A stretch of 64,000 nt of DNA from TMP-86 sp964247385 (GTDB lineage: Bacteria > Pseudomonadota > Gammaproteobacteria > Steroidobacterales > Steroidobacteraceae): assembly GCA_964247385.1 (NCBI GenBank), contig CAXTUB010000014.1:16743-80742 (forward strand), read 5' to 3'. The notes beneath the pieces were generated by a model. That model ran no database searches. It was not told the DNA's origin and worked only from the letters and a program-made list of their open reading frames with translations. Positions 54,456-62,722 of this stretch are shown piece after piece. Position 1 is the stretch's first letter. Every line of letters begins with the position of its first letter. Position numbers and translations under genes: made by a program.

Positions 54456-54943
54456 GAAACGCGCGGGTCGGGCCTGGACAACACGGCGTCCCGCTGCGCG
54501 CGCCGATACTCATCGAGGCTCTTGCGCAACGCATCGTTGTTCAGCGCCAGAACGGCGGCCGCGAACAAGGCAGCATTTTTAGCACCAGGAGGCCCGATAG
54601 CGAATGTCGCCACCGGCACGCCCGCCGGCATTTGCGCAATCGACAGGAGTGAATCCATGCCTCCGAGCGCCTTGGATTGCACCGGCACGCCGAGTACCGG
54701 CAGCCCAGTCTTGGCGGCCGTCATGCCGGGTAAATGCGCCGCGCCGCCCGCGCCTGCGATGATGATCCTGAGTCCGCGCGCGGCGGCGCCTTCAGCGTAC
54801 TCGAACAACAGATCGGGTGTGCGATGCGCCGATACGATTTTGACCTCGTGCGCAATTCCAAGTGACTGTAACTGGTCCGCAGCGCACTGCATGGTTTCCC
54901 AATCGGAAACCGAGCCCATGATGATGCCGACGAGAACCGTCAT
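54452..54943 (-). CDS. purE: N5-CAIR mutase
   Basis: 163 residues, the standard class I PurE size. VGIIMGSVSDWETMQ binds the ribonucleotide phosphate, SAHRTPDLLFEYA carries the catalytic His, and GAGGAAHLPGMTAAKT is the central loop. It turns N5-CAIR into CAIR in purine synthesis, the step before PurC, whose gene is at 60909. It lies 12 bp after darP on the same strand. Confidence 0.98.
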   Translation of the reverse strand: MTVLVGIIMGSVSDWETMQCAADQLQSLGIAHEVKIVSAHRTPDLLFEYAEGAAARGLRIIIAGAGGAAHLPGMTAAKTGLPVLGVPVQSKALGGMDSLLSIAQMPAGVPVATFAIGPPGAKNAALFAAAVLALNNDALRKSLDEYRRAQRDAVLSRPDPRVS

Positions 54944-54955
54944 CTGGGCATCGTA

Positions 54956-55450
54956 TCAAATCGGTGCAATCAGCTCGCGCAGCGCTGCGTAGAGCTCGCG
55001 CGCCGCACGCGGTGCACTTGCCTGCTCGCGCTCTTGCGCCGCCCGGGCAAGAATCGCGCGAATGCGCGGCTCGTCGATTTGAGGGTAGCTTTCACTCAGC
55101 CGAGCGAGCGCCGCATCATCCTGCAGCAGGGCGTCCCGCCATTTCTCGACGCGTTGCAATGCGCGCACATCGCTGTCGTGACGTAATTTACGCGCTGCCA
55201 GTGCGGCACGGATGGGCGCGGGGTCGACGCGGCGCATGAGTTTGCCGATGTACTGTCGTTGGCGCAGCAGCGCACCGCGCGCCGACATTTCCTTCAAGTC
55301 TGCCAGCGCGGTGCGCAACGCATCGGAAAGCGGCAGTGAATCGAGCACTCTTGCGGGCAGCTCGGCAAGCTCGACGCCCAAATCCTGCAGCTCCGCCGCC
55401 CTGCGCTTGTTCGCACTCTTACTTGGCTTGAGCTCGTTTGGAGGTTCCAT
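54956..55450 (-). CDS. darP: dual-action ribosomal maturation protein DarP (YjgA)
   Basis: 164 residues from ATG 55450; an ATG six codons upstream is possible. Basic, helical sequence with KSANKRRAAELQDLGVELAELP and QYIGKLMRRVDPAPIRAAL follows YjgA, which binds the 50S subunit late in assembly. It is divergent from pmbA, the same pairing as in E. coli, across 178 bp. Confidence 0.93.
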   Translation of the reverse strand: MEPPNELKPSKSANKRRAAELQDLGVELAELPARVLDSLPLSDALRTALADLKEMSARGALLRQRQYIGKLMRRVDPAPIRAALAARKLRHDSDVRALQRVEKWRDALLQDDAALARLSESYPQIDEPRIRAILARAAQEREQASAPRAARELYAALRELIAPI

Positions 55451-55628
55451 TCGGTATTTTAGGAACATGCCAAAAATTTAGCCAAGACGCTTGCATCATG
55501 GAGTCCTGATCAATATCTCTGGATGCAAGGCTGGCGGGCAGCAGTCGTGCGGATACCACTTCGCAGGCCGTGTGCCGGTAAAATCCGTGCTCTGAGAAAC
55601 TAGATCATTCGCATGAATTGGAGATTCG

Positions 55629-56978
55629 ATGGCCTCAGTGCCCACGCCCGCGCCGCTCAACCAGTCTGATTTACGAAATTTGATCGAGGCGTGCTTGCGC
55701 GAGGCTCGCTTGCTGGGAGCCAGCCAGGCCGAGGCGGCGGTGAGTCAAAACGCTGGCCTGTCTCTTGCCGTGCGCATGGGCGAAGTGGAGACTCTCGAGC
55801 ATCAGCGCGATCGAAGTCTCGGCCTCACGGTCTACTTTGATACTCGCAAAGGTTCGGCAAGCACGTCGGATTTTTCAATGGAGGCGGTGCGTGCAACGGC
55901 CGCCAAGGCCTGCAGCATTGCGCGCTTCACGGCAGCGGACCCGTGCGCAGGGCTGGCCGAGGCGGATCTCATGCAGACGGCGGAGCTGGATCTCGACTTG
56001 TTCCATCCGTGGAACCTCGATGCCGATCGCGGTATCGACCTCGCCAGGCAATGCGAGGCGACGGCGCTCGCTTTCGATTCACGCATCAACAATTCGGAAG
56101 GCGCCTCTCTTGCCACGCATCGAGGCTTGCACATGTACGGCAACTCGCACGGCTTCATGGGCGGCTATCCCACCAGCTCGCATTCGCTGAGCTGCGTGGT
56201 GCTCGCAGGGGCCGGCGATGAAATGCAGCGCGACTATTGGTACAGCACCAGCCGCGACTGGCGCGATCTCGAAGCGGCCGAGGCCATCGGCCGCAAGGCT
56301 GCCGAGCGCACGGTAGCGCGCCTCGAGCCGCGCAAGCTGTCGACGCGGCGCGCGCCGGTGCTGTTCGTACCCGAGCTTGCTCGCGGCTTGATCGGGCACT
56401 TCATCGGCGCGATTCGCGGCAGCAGCCAATATCGGCAATCCTCATTTCTCTTGAACTCGATGGGTCAGCAAGTGCTGCCGCGCGATGTACGCATCAGCGA
56501 GCGTCCGCATTTGAAAAAGGCTTTGGGGAGCGCGCCATTCGATGATGAGGGCGTGGCAACGCGCGACCGCGAGCTCGTCGTGGATGGCGTGCTGCAGAAT
56601 TACATTCTATCGAGCTACTCGGCGCGCAAGCTTGGCCTGCAAACCACGGCGAATGCGGGCGGCGCGCATAATCTCATCGTCGCTCCCACGCACACCGGCG
56701 GGTTCGAGGCTCAGTTGCAGCGCCTCGGCACGGGTCTCGTGGTGGGCGAGCTCATGGGGCAGGGCGTGAACGGCATCACCGGAGATTATTCGCGCGGCGC
56801 CGCTGGCTTTTGGGTCGACAGCGGAGTGCTCCAGTTTCCGGTCGCCGAGATCACCATTGCTGGCAACTTGAAAGACATGCTCATGCGCATCGCCGCCATC
56901 GGCGATGATGTCGATGTGCGCGGCGGCATTCGCTCGGGCTCGATTCTGATCGAGGAGATGACCATCGCAGGATCCTGA
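55629..56978 (+). CDS. pmbA: metalloprotease PmbA/TldE
   Basis: 449 residues, the usual length. GLSLAVRMGEVETLEHQRDRSLGLTVY and NGITGDYSRGAAGFWVDSG are conserved in PmbA, which lacks the HExxxH of TldD and completes the TldD/E protease as the non-catalytic half. The start has GGAG-like GGAGATTCG upstream. Its stop is followed after 12 bases by the 166-bp palindromic element. Confidence 0.98.
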   Translation: MASVPTPAPLNQSDLRNLIEACLREARLLGASQAEAAVSQNAGLSLAVRMGEVETLEHQRDRSLGLTVYFDTRKGSASTSDFSMEAVRATAAKACSIARFTAADPCAGLAEADLMQTAELDLDLFHPWNLDADRGIDLARQCEATALAFDSRINNSEGASLATHRGLHMYGNSHGFMGGYPTSSHSLSCVVLAGAGDEMQRDYWYSTSRDWRDLEAAEAIGRKAAERTVARLEPRKLSTRRAPVLFVPELARGLIGHFIGAIRGSSQYRQSSFLLNSMGQQVLPRDVRISERPHLKKALGSAPFDDEGVATRDRELVVDGVLQNYILSSYSARKLGLQTTANAGGAHNLIVAPTHTGGFEAQLQRLGTGLVVGELMGQGVNGITGDYSRGAAGFWVDSGVLQFPVAEITIAGNLKDMLMRIAAIGDDVDVRGGIRSGSILIEEMTIAGS

Positions 56979-56990
56979 CGACTGCCCGCT

Positions 56991-57156
56991 CACGTGGTGC
57001 TTGTTCTTGGCGGAGAGTGGTCGCGCGGCAAGGCGCCCTCGCCGTCGCTGGCCGCTCGACACGCTCCACTCGGCGCTCTGATCGGGACGCGTCGAGCGGC
57101 CGGACGCTCCGGCTCGGCGCGCTCCAACACTCTCCGCCAAGAACAAGCACCACGTG
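56991..57156 (-). repeat. 166-bp palindromic element, copy 1
   Basis: Bases 56991-57019 and 57128-57156 are perfect 29-bp inverted copies of each other. They enclose a 114-bp core counted from the innermost GTG/CAC (57017-57130). Read on the minus strand, the core matches that of copy 2 at 110 of 114 positions, whereas the outer 26 bp of the arms share nothing with copy 2. The core has its own pair GGCCGCTCGAC/GTCGAGCGGCC, so the whole may fold into a very long hairpin. It starts 12 bp after the pmbA stop. Confidence 0.93.
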
Positions 57157-57388
57157 CGCGTACACTGCCGAGTCCCAAAAGCCCTCGCGCGACGAACCTC
57201 AGGCAAAGTCGAATCGGAAAAATCGTGTCCCGTGAGGTGGTGTACGACCGGAGATCCGGAAAACACGAAGCCTTGGCAATGTGGAATGATCACTTCTCCG
57301 GCACCATTGCAGCGGCCCAGAGATGGCGCAGTGGAATGATGCGAAGGCGGTGCGCCATCAAATTGCGATCTGATGGAGAGCCAAGGCG
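57157..57388. other. non-coding stretch upstream of the transferase gene
   Basis: 232 bp without a convincing gene. It holds a 9-bp inverted pair GATGGCGCA (57322-57330) and its complement (57351-57359), and the 10-mer GTGGAATGAT twice (57281 and 57331). It is less rich in GCGC words than the flanking housekeeping genes. Promoter elements could not be fixed. Confidence 0.5.
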
Positions 57389-58015
57389 ATGATCACCGTG
57401 TGGGGCGGACAGACCTCTCGATCGATCCGGGCTGTCTGGGTATTGGAGGAGATGGGCCTGCCCTACCGCTTGCGGCAGGTGAACATGCTGGCCGCGGAGA
57501 AGGATCCGGCGTGGCTCGCCGTCAATCCTGGCGACTTTCTGCCCGCGATCCAAGACGGCGACGTCACCATGGTCGAGTCCGTGGCGATCATGGAGTATTT
57601 GATGGGCCGCTACGGGCCCACAACGCTGCAGCCATCCCCTGACGATCCTGCCTTCCCCACCTACCAGCAGTTCCTCCACATGGGCGAAGCGGGGCTGGCA
57701 ACGTTGATCATGGTTCCGCTGGTGAGCGACTTCATCGCGCCGGAGACGGAACGGGACAACTGGGGTGCCCGCTGGGCGCGCGCGTGCGTCGAGCGACGGC
57801 TGCTGCTCATCAGGCGTCAGCTCGCGGGCGCGCTTTACATGGCGGGCGACAGGTTCACGGCTGCCGACATCTCGGTGACCTACGCGCTGAACCTAGGCGC
57901 CAATCACGCCCGGTTCGTTCTCAGCGACGCCGAACAGGCCTACGTCGCTCGCACCACGGCCCGCGCCGGTTACAAGCGGGCCTTCGACCGCTCGCATCAG
58001 GGCGCGGAAGTCTAG
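57389..58015 (+). CDS. glutathione S-transferase family protein
   Basis: 208 residues. The thioredoxin-like N-terminal domain includes SRSIRAVWVLEEMGLPYRL, NPGDFLPAIQDGDVTMVESVAIMEYLMGRYG with the cis-Pro and E-S glutathione-binding pair, followed by a helical C-terminal domain with MAGDRFTAADISVTYAL, the N-capping box. It conjugates or reduces using glutathione; the substrate is unknown. It lies alone between two inverted copies of the 166-bp element, and its wording of codons has fewer GCG/CGC triplets than neighbours, which may mean transfer. Confidence 0.92.
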   Translation: MITVWGGQTSRSIRAVWVLEEMGLPYRLRQVNMLAAEKDPAWLAVNPGDFLPAIQDGDVTMVESVAIMEYLMGRYGPTTLQPSPDDPAFPTYQQFLHMGEAGLATLIMVPLVSDFIAPETERDNWGARWARACVERRLLLIRRQLAGALYMAGDRFTAADISVTYALNLGANHARFVLSDAEQAYVARTTARAGYKRAFDRSHQGAEV

Positions 58016-58082
58016 TCTAGCTTCGTTGGCTTTCGCGGCGCGGCCAGTTCGAATCCTTCCAGAATCTTGCAGCCAGCCGCCA

Positions 58083-58265
58083 GTGTTCAGCAAGGAAGAC
58101 GATGGCTGGCGAGGCGATTACAAACTCTTCCCGGAACACGACGCTACTTTGGAGCTGAGGGTGCCCCACGGGTCCTCACACGAAGGCGCCATCGATTTCG
58201 TAATCAAGCACTCGGTGGATCGGCTCATCGTTCGCACCGACTTTCAGGCTAAGGTCAACGTCTAA
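58083..58265 (+). pseudogene. possible small protein or gene remnant
   Basis: From GTG 58083 an open frame of 60 residues reads VFSKEDDGWRGDYKLFPEHD and continues with mixed hydrophobic and polar residues to TDFQAKVNV, a composition like a real folded domain. No clear ribosome-binding site precedes it; the frame can be extended to TTG 58026. It may be the 3' remnant of a larger gene brought in with the transferase segment. I do not recognise a family. Confidence 0.35.
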
Positions 58266-58480
58266 AACTTAAGATCCGAAAAATCCCTCGTACACCACGC
58301 GCCGGGAACGTCAGCAATCGGAAATGATGAGATCGACGCGATCTCTGATATTGCGTAGGAAGTTCCGCCGGTCTTCCATGTCTTTTGCTTGGTGACTCGC
58401 AGACGATTTCGAGCTGTTAGGCGTCCGCAGTGATTAACTCGACACGAATCGAACCGAGCCAGAGCTTGCGTCCAACGACC
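58266..58480. other. non-coding stretch before repeat copy 2
   Basis: 215 bp with lower GC than the surroundings. On the minus strand a short frame (MEDRRNFLRNIRDRVDLIIS, near 58381-58316) reads like protein but has no supported start region, and might be another remnant. No promoter, RNA or terminator could be supported. Confidence 0.4.
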
Positions 58481-58646
58481 CCGAGGGAGCGCTACCCTGG
58501 CCGCAAGTGTTGGAGCGCGCCGAGCCGGAGCGTCCGGCCGCTCGACGCGTCCCGATCAGAGCGCCGAGTGGAGCGTTCCGAGCGGCCAGCGACGGCGAAG
58601 GCGCCTTACCGCGCGACCACTTGCGGCCAGGGTAGCGCTCCCTCGG
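58481..58646 (+). repeat. 166-bp palindromic element, copy 2
   Basis: Arms 58481-58509 and 58618-58646 are perfect 29-bp inverted copies. The 114-bp core (58507-58620) differs from copy 1 at only four positions, but the outer 26 bp of the arms are a different sequence. Total length is again 166 bp. It ends 21 bp before the stop codon of the minus-strand yihY gene, so relative to the gene it follows it has the same orientation as copy 1. Confidence 0.93.
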
Positions 58647-58667
58647 AGTCGCAAGCACATGAGCGCA

Positions 58668-59969
58668 TCAAGATGTTTGTATCAGATCACTCAATGTGCG
58701 GCGGCCAACCCGCTCACGAATGGCTTGATCGATATCGTCCATCATGGCGCTCACCGCGCTGGTCGCGTGCACGTTCACGGCGACTCGGCCGGCTCCTGCC
58801 GATCGAGATGCGTCGATGATCTCGAGCACATGGATATTTTCCATGGCTCGTGCGGGCACCCAAAATTCCTTCTCGGTCGCAAGCAGAAGCTCGGCGGACT
58901 CGAGTGAAGAAAGCACCGAAGCGAGAGCGACGCCGGGCACATCGAGCTCACTCGCCAGAGCGCTCGTGGTCCAGCGGGTGCGGCCCTGCGCGTAATCCCG
59001 GCCGATCAAATGCATTGCCGAGACGCCGAGATACTCACGCGCCCGCCCGGTCAACTCCACCGGGTGATGGCCGTGCGGAAGGTACTGCGGATATTGCGCG
59101 TAAAAAGACAGCTGCGCACCCGTGAGCAGAATCAGCCAATTCAGATAAATCCACACGAGCACGCTGAGCACGATGGCAAAGCCCGTATAGATGGCCGTCA
59201 TTTGCGTGGAGTACGCAATGAACGTTGCGAACACACGCCCGACCAAAGCCCATAGCACTCCCGCGAATACGCCGCCGAGCAGGGCCGGCAGGATTCTCAC
59301 ACGCGTGTTCGGAATGAACGAATAGGCGAAGGAGAAAAACGCGGCGACGATGACGTACGGCCCAACTTGCGCGATCAAGTCGAACGCCGGGCCCAAGCCC
59401 GCGGTGCGTTGCAGCCACTGCGATAGCGCGGTGCTTTGCGCCGTGGCGAACAGGCCCACAACGCTGAACAGCACGATCGGCGCGATGATCATCACACTGA
59501 TGTATTCGCTCAGCCGCCGTCCCCAGCTGCGTGGCTTTTCCACGCGCCACACGAAGTTGAAGCTCGACTCGACTTTTTGAATGGTGGTGATGACGGTGTA
59601 CAAGAGGAATGCCACGCCGAGCGAGCCCAGCACGCCGCCCCGCACGTTGTCGACGAATCCCATGACCCGGCTCGTGAGCTCCACGGCAGCCGGGCCCATG
59701 GGCCGGAAGAATTGCATCAGAAACGACTCGAGCCCACCCTGCTCGCCGAGCCCCTTCAAGATCGAAAAGCTGAATGCCATCAGCGGCACGATGGACAACA
59801 GCGTCGTGTACACGAGACTCATGGCGCGCATGTTGAGATCGCCATCCAGCAAATCACGCAGCAGAGCGGCAGGAAAGCGCGCAACCCGCATCAAGGCGCC
59901 GCGGACGCCGTGCATCGGCCGCGAGTCGATGAAAATCGCGCGCTCCATGCGCATGATCCAAGCCGTCAT
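58668..59969 (-). CDS. yihY: YihY/BrkB-family inner-membrane protein
   Basis: 433 residues from ATG 59969; ATG 60029 would add 20 residues but crowds the divergent gene. Six membrane segments start with MRAMSLVYTTLLSIVPLMAFSF; VAFLLYTVITTIQKVESSFNFVWR and FSFAYSFIPNTRVRI are family marks, formerly mis-named ribonuclease BN. A C-terminal extension of about 130 residues resembles a winged-helix (TTSALASELDVPGVALASVL), which longer family members have. Its role is unproven, possibly transport. Confidence 0.9.
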   Translation of the reverse strand: MTAWIMRMERAIFIDSRPMHGVRGALMRVARFPAALLRDLLDGDLNMRAMSLVYTTLLSIVPLMAFSFSILKGLGEQGGLESFLMQFFRPMGPAAVELTSRVMGFVDNVRGGVLGSLGVAFLLYTVITTIQKVESSFNFVWRVEKPRSWGRRLSEYISVMIIAPIVLFSVVGLFATAQSTALSQWLQRTAGLGPAFDLIAQVGPYVIVAAFFSFAYSFIPNTRVRILPALLGGVFAGVLWALVGRVFATFIAYSTQMTAIYTGFAIVLSVLVWIYLNWLILLTGAQLSFYAQYPQYLPHGHHPVELTGRAREYLGVSAMHLIGRDYAQGRTRWTTSALASELDVPGVALASVLSSLESAELLLATEKEFWVPARAMENIHVLEIIDASRSAGAGRVAVNVHATSAVSAMMDDIDQAIRERVGRRTLSDLIQTS

Positions 59970-60082
59970 GTGATCGAAGCCATACCGCAAAAGAATATCA
60001 AGATCACGGCGCGCGCAGTGGCTTCTCATCCGAGTCGTTGCGGAATTGAAGGCGCTTCGCGCCCGTGTGGCAACATCTGCAC

Positions 60083-60904
60083 ATGTCGTATGCCGAACGC
60101 ATCGTGTGCTTGACCGAGGAGACGACGGAAACGTTGTATCTGCTGGGCGAGGAGCACCGCATCGTCGGCATCTCGGGTTTCACGGTTCGCCCGCCGCGGG
60201 CGCGCCGGGAGAAACCCCGCGTGAGCGCTTTCACGAGCGCGAAGATCGAGAAGATCATCGGGCTCCAACCCGATCTGGTGCTCGCCTTTTCGGATTTGCA
60301 GGCGGATATCGCCGCCGAGCTCGTGCGCCGCGGCGTCGAGGTGCATGTGTTCAATCACCGCAGCGTCGCACAAATCTTGCGCATGATTCGCACAGTGGGG
60401 GCGCTGGCAGGGGTCGCAGGCAAGGCGCAGGCGCTGTGCGAGCAACTGGCCGGCAATCTCGAGCGTGTGCGCGCCGCCGCGCACCGGTTGCCGGCTCATC
60501 CACGCGTGTATTTCGAAGAATGGGACGCGCCGCAAATCTCCGGCATTCAGTGGGTCTCCGAACTCGTGGAAGCGGCCGGCGGCATCGACTGTTTTCCGGA
60601 GCTCGCACGCGAATCCTTGGGAAAAAATCGCATCATCGCCGATGCCCTGGAAGTGCCCCGGCGCGCGCCGGACATCATCTTCGGCTCGTGGTGCGGCAAG
60701 AAATTCAAGCCGGATGCCGTTGCTGCCCGCACGGGTTGGGAGGGTGTGCCCGCGGTGCGCAACGGCGAGGTGCATGAAATCAAGTCGGCCATCATTCTGC
60801 AGCCGGGACCGGCTGCGCTCACCGACGGCCTGCAAGCCTTGCATGCGCGAATCGAAGCGTGGGCGGTCAGCGCGCGCTCGCCGCGGCGTGCCGCGGCGAC
60901 CTGA
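60083..60904 (+). CDS. BtuF-like cobalamin/siderophore-binding protein without signal peptide
   Basis: 273 residues from ATG 60083 (MSYAERIVCLTEETTETLYLLG); ATG 60065 is an alternative. The sequence follows the class III binding-protein fold (PF01497): VSAFTSAKIEKIIGLQPDLVLAFSD, RVYFEEWDAPQISGIQWVSELVEAAGG and IKSAIILQPGPAALTDGL. No signal peptide or lipobox is present under either start, so it looks cytoplasmic. No BtuC or BtuD neighbour is seen. It is convergent to purC with 4 bp between the stops. Confidence 0.85.
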   Translation: MSYAERIVCLTEETTETLYLLGEEHRIVGISGFTVRPPRARREKPRVSAFTSAKIEKIIGLQPDLVLAFSDLQADIAAELVRRGVEVHVFNHRSVAQILRMIRTVGALAGVAGKAQALCEQLAGNLERVRAAAHRLPAHPRVYFEEWDAPQISGIQWVSELVEAAGGIDCFPELARESLGKNRIIADALEVPRRAPDIIFGSWCGKKFKPDAVAARTGWEGVPAVRNGEVHEIKSAIILQPGPAALTDGLQALHARIEAWAVSARSPRRAAAT

Positions 60905-60908
60905 TCCG

Positions 60909-61805
60909 CTACTGTGTCACCAGGCGAAGTGCGTGCAAATAATTTTCGCGCGTCTTGGCGATGATTTCAGGCGGGAGGGGCGGCGGCGGCGGCTGCTTGT
61001 TCCAAGAGATCGACTCCAGATAGTCGCGCACGAACTGCTTGTCGAAGCTTGGCGGATTGGCTCCCGGTGTGTAGCTCGCCGCGGGCCAGAAGCGCGATGA
61101 GTCGGGAGTCAGTACCTCATCGATCAGCAGCAGCGCGCCATGCTCGTCGATGCCAAACTCGAACTTGGTATCAGCGATGAGAATGCCGCGGCGGCTTGCG
61201 TGCTCGGCGGCGAATGCATACAACGCGAGGGATGCGTCGCGCACTTGCGCGGCCAGGCTCGCGCCAATGAGTTTTTCGATGTCGGCGAACGTGATGTTCT
61301 CATCATGCTGGCCGGCCGGCGCCTTGGAAGCCGGAGTGAAAATTGGCTCGGGTAGTTGGGCCGCGAGCGCCAGACCTCGCGGCAGGTGCACGCCGCACAC
61401 TTCGCCCGACTTCTGATAGTCGCGCCAGCCTGACCCGATCAAATAGCCGCGGACCACTGCTTCGAGCGGCAATGCTCGGAGCTTGCGCACGATCATGGAT
61501 CGGCCGGCGAGCAAGCTTCTTTCGTGCGCATCGCTGATCACATCCTCGATGCGCAACGAGGTCAAGTGATTGCCGATCAAATGCCGCGTGCGCGCAAACC
61601 AAAACGTGGAGATCTGCGTGAGCACCGCGCCCTTATCGGGAATAGGCTCGCGCATGACCACATCGAATGCGGACAAGCGGTCGGTCGCAACGATCAGCCA
61701 ATGCTCGGCGTCGATCTCGTAGAGATCGCGCACCTTGCCTCGATGCACGCGCTTCAGGTTGCGTAAGGTTGACTCGAACAGCGGCGGGCTCAAATTCTCT
61801 GCCAT
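60909..61805 (-). CDS. purC: SAICAR synthetase, long form
   Basis: 298 residues from ATG 61805. HRGKVRDLYEIDAEHWLIVATDRLSAFD, VRKLRALPLEAVVRGYLIGSGW and IADTKFEFGIDEHG are the SAICAR synthetase motifs. It is of the roughly 300-residue type found in Xanthomonads and yeast, unlike the 237-residue E. coli enzyme. It joins aspartate to CAIR, the product of PurE/PurK encoded at 53337-54943. Confidence 0.97.
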   Translation of the reverse strand: MAENLSPPLFESTLRNLKRVHRGKVRDLYEIDAEHWLIVATDRLSAFDVVMREPIPDKGAVLTQISTFWFARTRHLIGNHLTSLRIEDVISDAHERSLLAGRSMIVRKLRALPLEAVVRGYLIGSGWRDYQKSGEVCGVHLPRGLALAAQLPEPIFTPASKAPAGQHDENITFADIEKLIGASLAAQVRDASLALYAFAAEHASRRGILIADTKFEFGIDEHGALLLIDEVLTPDSSRFWPAASYTPGANPPSFDKQFVRDYLESISWNKQPPPPPLPPEIIAKTRENYLHALRLVTQ

Positions 61806-61910
61806 GGAGCAATGCGCCGCGTGAGTTAACATTCGTTCGATGAAGTCTCGGTATTGTGAGCATGCATGCCGACATGGTCAATGCAGACACTTGCGCTTTA
61901 GACGGCCGAC

Positions 61911-62711
61911 GTGAAATTCTCGGCTGCGTTCTTTGGCGCCGTCATCGGCTTCGTTCTCACGCACTCGATTTACGGGCTGCTGGTCGGCGGCCTCATCGGC
62001 TATTACTTCTCGCGCTCATCCACTGCTTTCAACCAGCCCGCATCGCCTGCCATTGCCGAGGTATTTTTCCGCAGCACGTTCAACTTCATGGGACACGTGG
62101 CCAAAGCCGACGGCCGGGTTTCGGAATCGGAAATTCAGGCGGCGCGGCACCTCATGCAAGAGCTCAAGCTGGGAGCGGATCAGGTGGCGCGCGCCATCGA
62201 TTTTTTTCAGGCCGGCAAGGCGCCGGGGTTTGACGCGCAAGCGAGCCTCGAACAATTGCGCCGGGCGTGTGGCTACCGCCAGGATTTGCTGCGCGTCTTC
62301 GTGGAGCTGCAATTGCGCGCCGCCGTGCTCGGCAACGGCGCTACCGGCGCGGCGCATACCTTGCTCGTGCGTTGTGCGGAGCGGCTCGGCTTGTCGGGCG
62401 CGGAATTTCTGCATCTGGAAGCAATGGTGCGCACGCAGTATCGCGCTCGCTCCGGCGCGGGGAGCCAGTCTCGCGCCGGCACGTATTCGCGGCCTTCGAG
62501 CCTCGAAAATGCGTACCGCGAGCTGGAGATTACGGCGACGGCAAGCGATCAGGAAGTCAAGAAAGCCTATCGGCGGCAGATGAATCGGCACCATCCGGAC
62601 AAGCTCGTGGCCAATGGCCTACCTGAGTCGATGGCTGAAGTCGCGAAGGAGAAGACGCAGCGCATTCAGGAAGCGTACGAGGCCATTTGCGCCGCTCGCG
62701 GCATCCGGTAA
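61911..62711 (+). CDS. djlA: DnaJ-like co-chaperone DjlA
   Basis: 266 residues with a GTG start. One N-terminal membrane segment (FFGAVIGFVLTHSIYGLLVGG), a central TerB-like helical domain (AEVFFRSTFNFMGHVAKADGRVSESEI), and a C-terminal J domain with the HPD motif (RRQMNRHHPDKLVANG) make the DjlA layout. It anchors DnaK activity at the inner membrane. rpe follows 11 bp later. Confidence 0.95.
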   Translation: MKFSAAFFGAVIGFVLTHSIYGLLVGGLIGYYFSRSSTAFNQPASPAIAEVFFRSTFNFMGHVAKADGRVSESEIQAARHLMQELKLGADQVARAIDFFQAGKAPGFDAQASLEQLRRACGYRQDLLRVFVELQLRAAVLGNGATGAAHTLLVRCAERLGLSGAEFLHLEAMVRTQYRARSGAGSQSRAGTYSRPSSLENAYRELEITATASDQEVKKAYRRQMNRHHPDKLVANGLPESMAEVAKEKTQRIQEAYEAICAARGIR

Positions 62712-62722
62712 TACTCGCTCGA

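Noticed and set aside
56994..57392. A 132-codon open frame through repeat copy 1, and its likeness at 58430-58819 through copy 2
   Set aside because: The core is open in several frames on both strands because it is GC-rich. The four differences between copies and the unrelated arms give no common protein start or end, so a coding role is not supported.
58668..60029. Annotating the YihY protein as ribonuclease BN
   Set aside because: That name came from an old misassignment; the sequence is a six-helix membrane protein with no nuclease motif.
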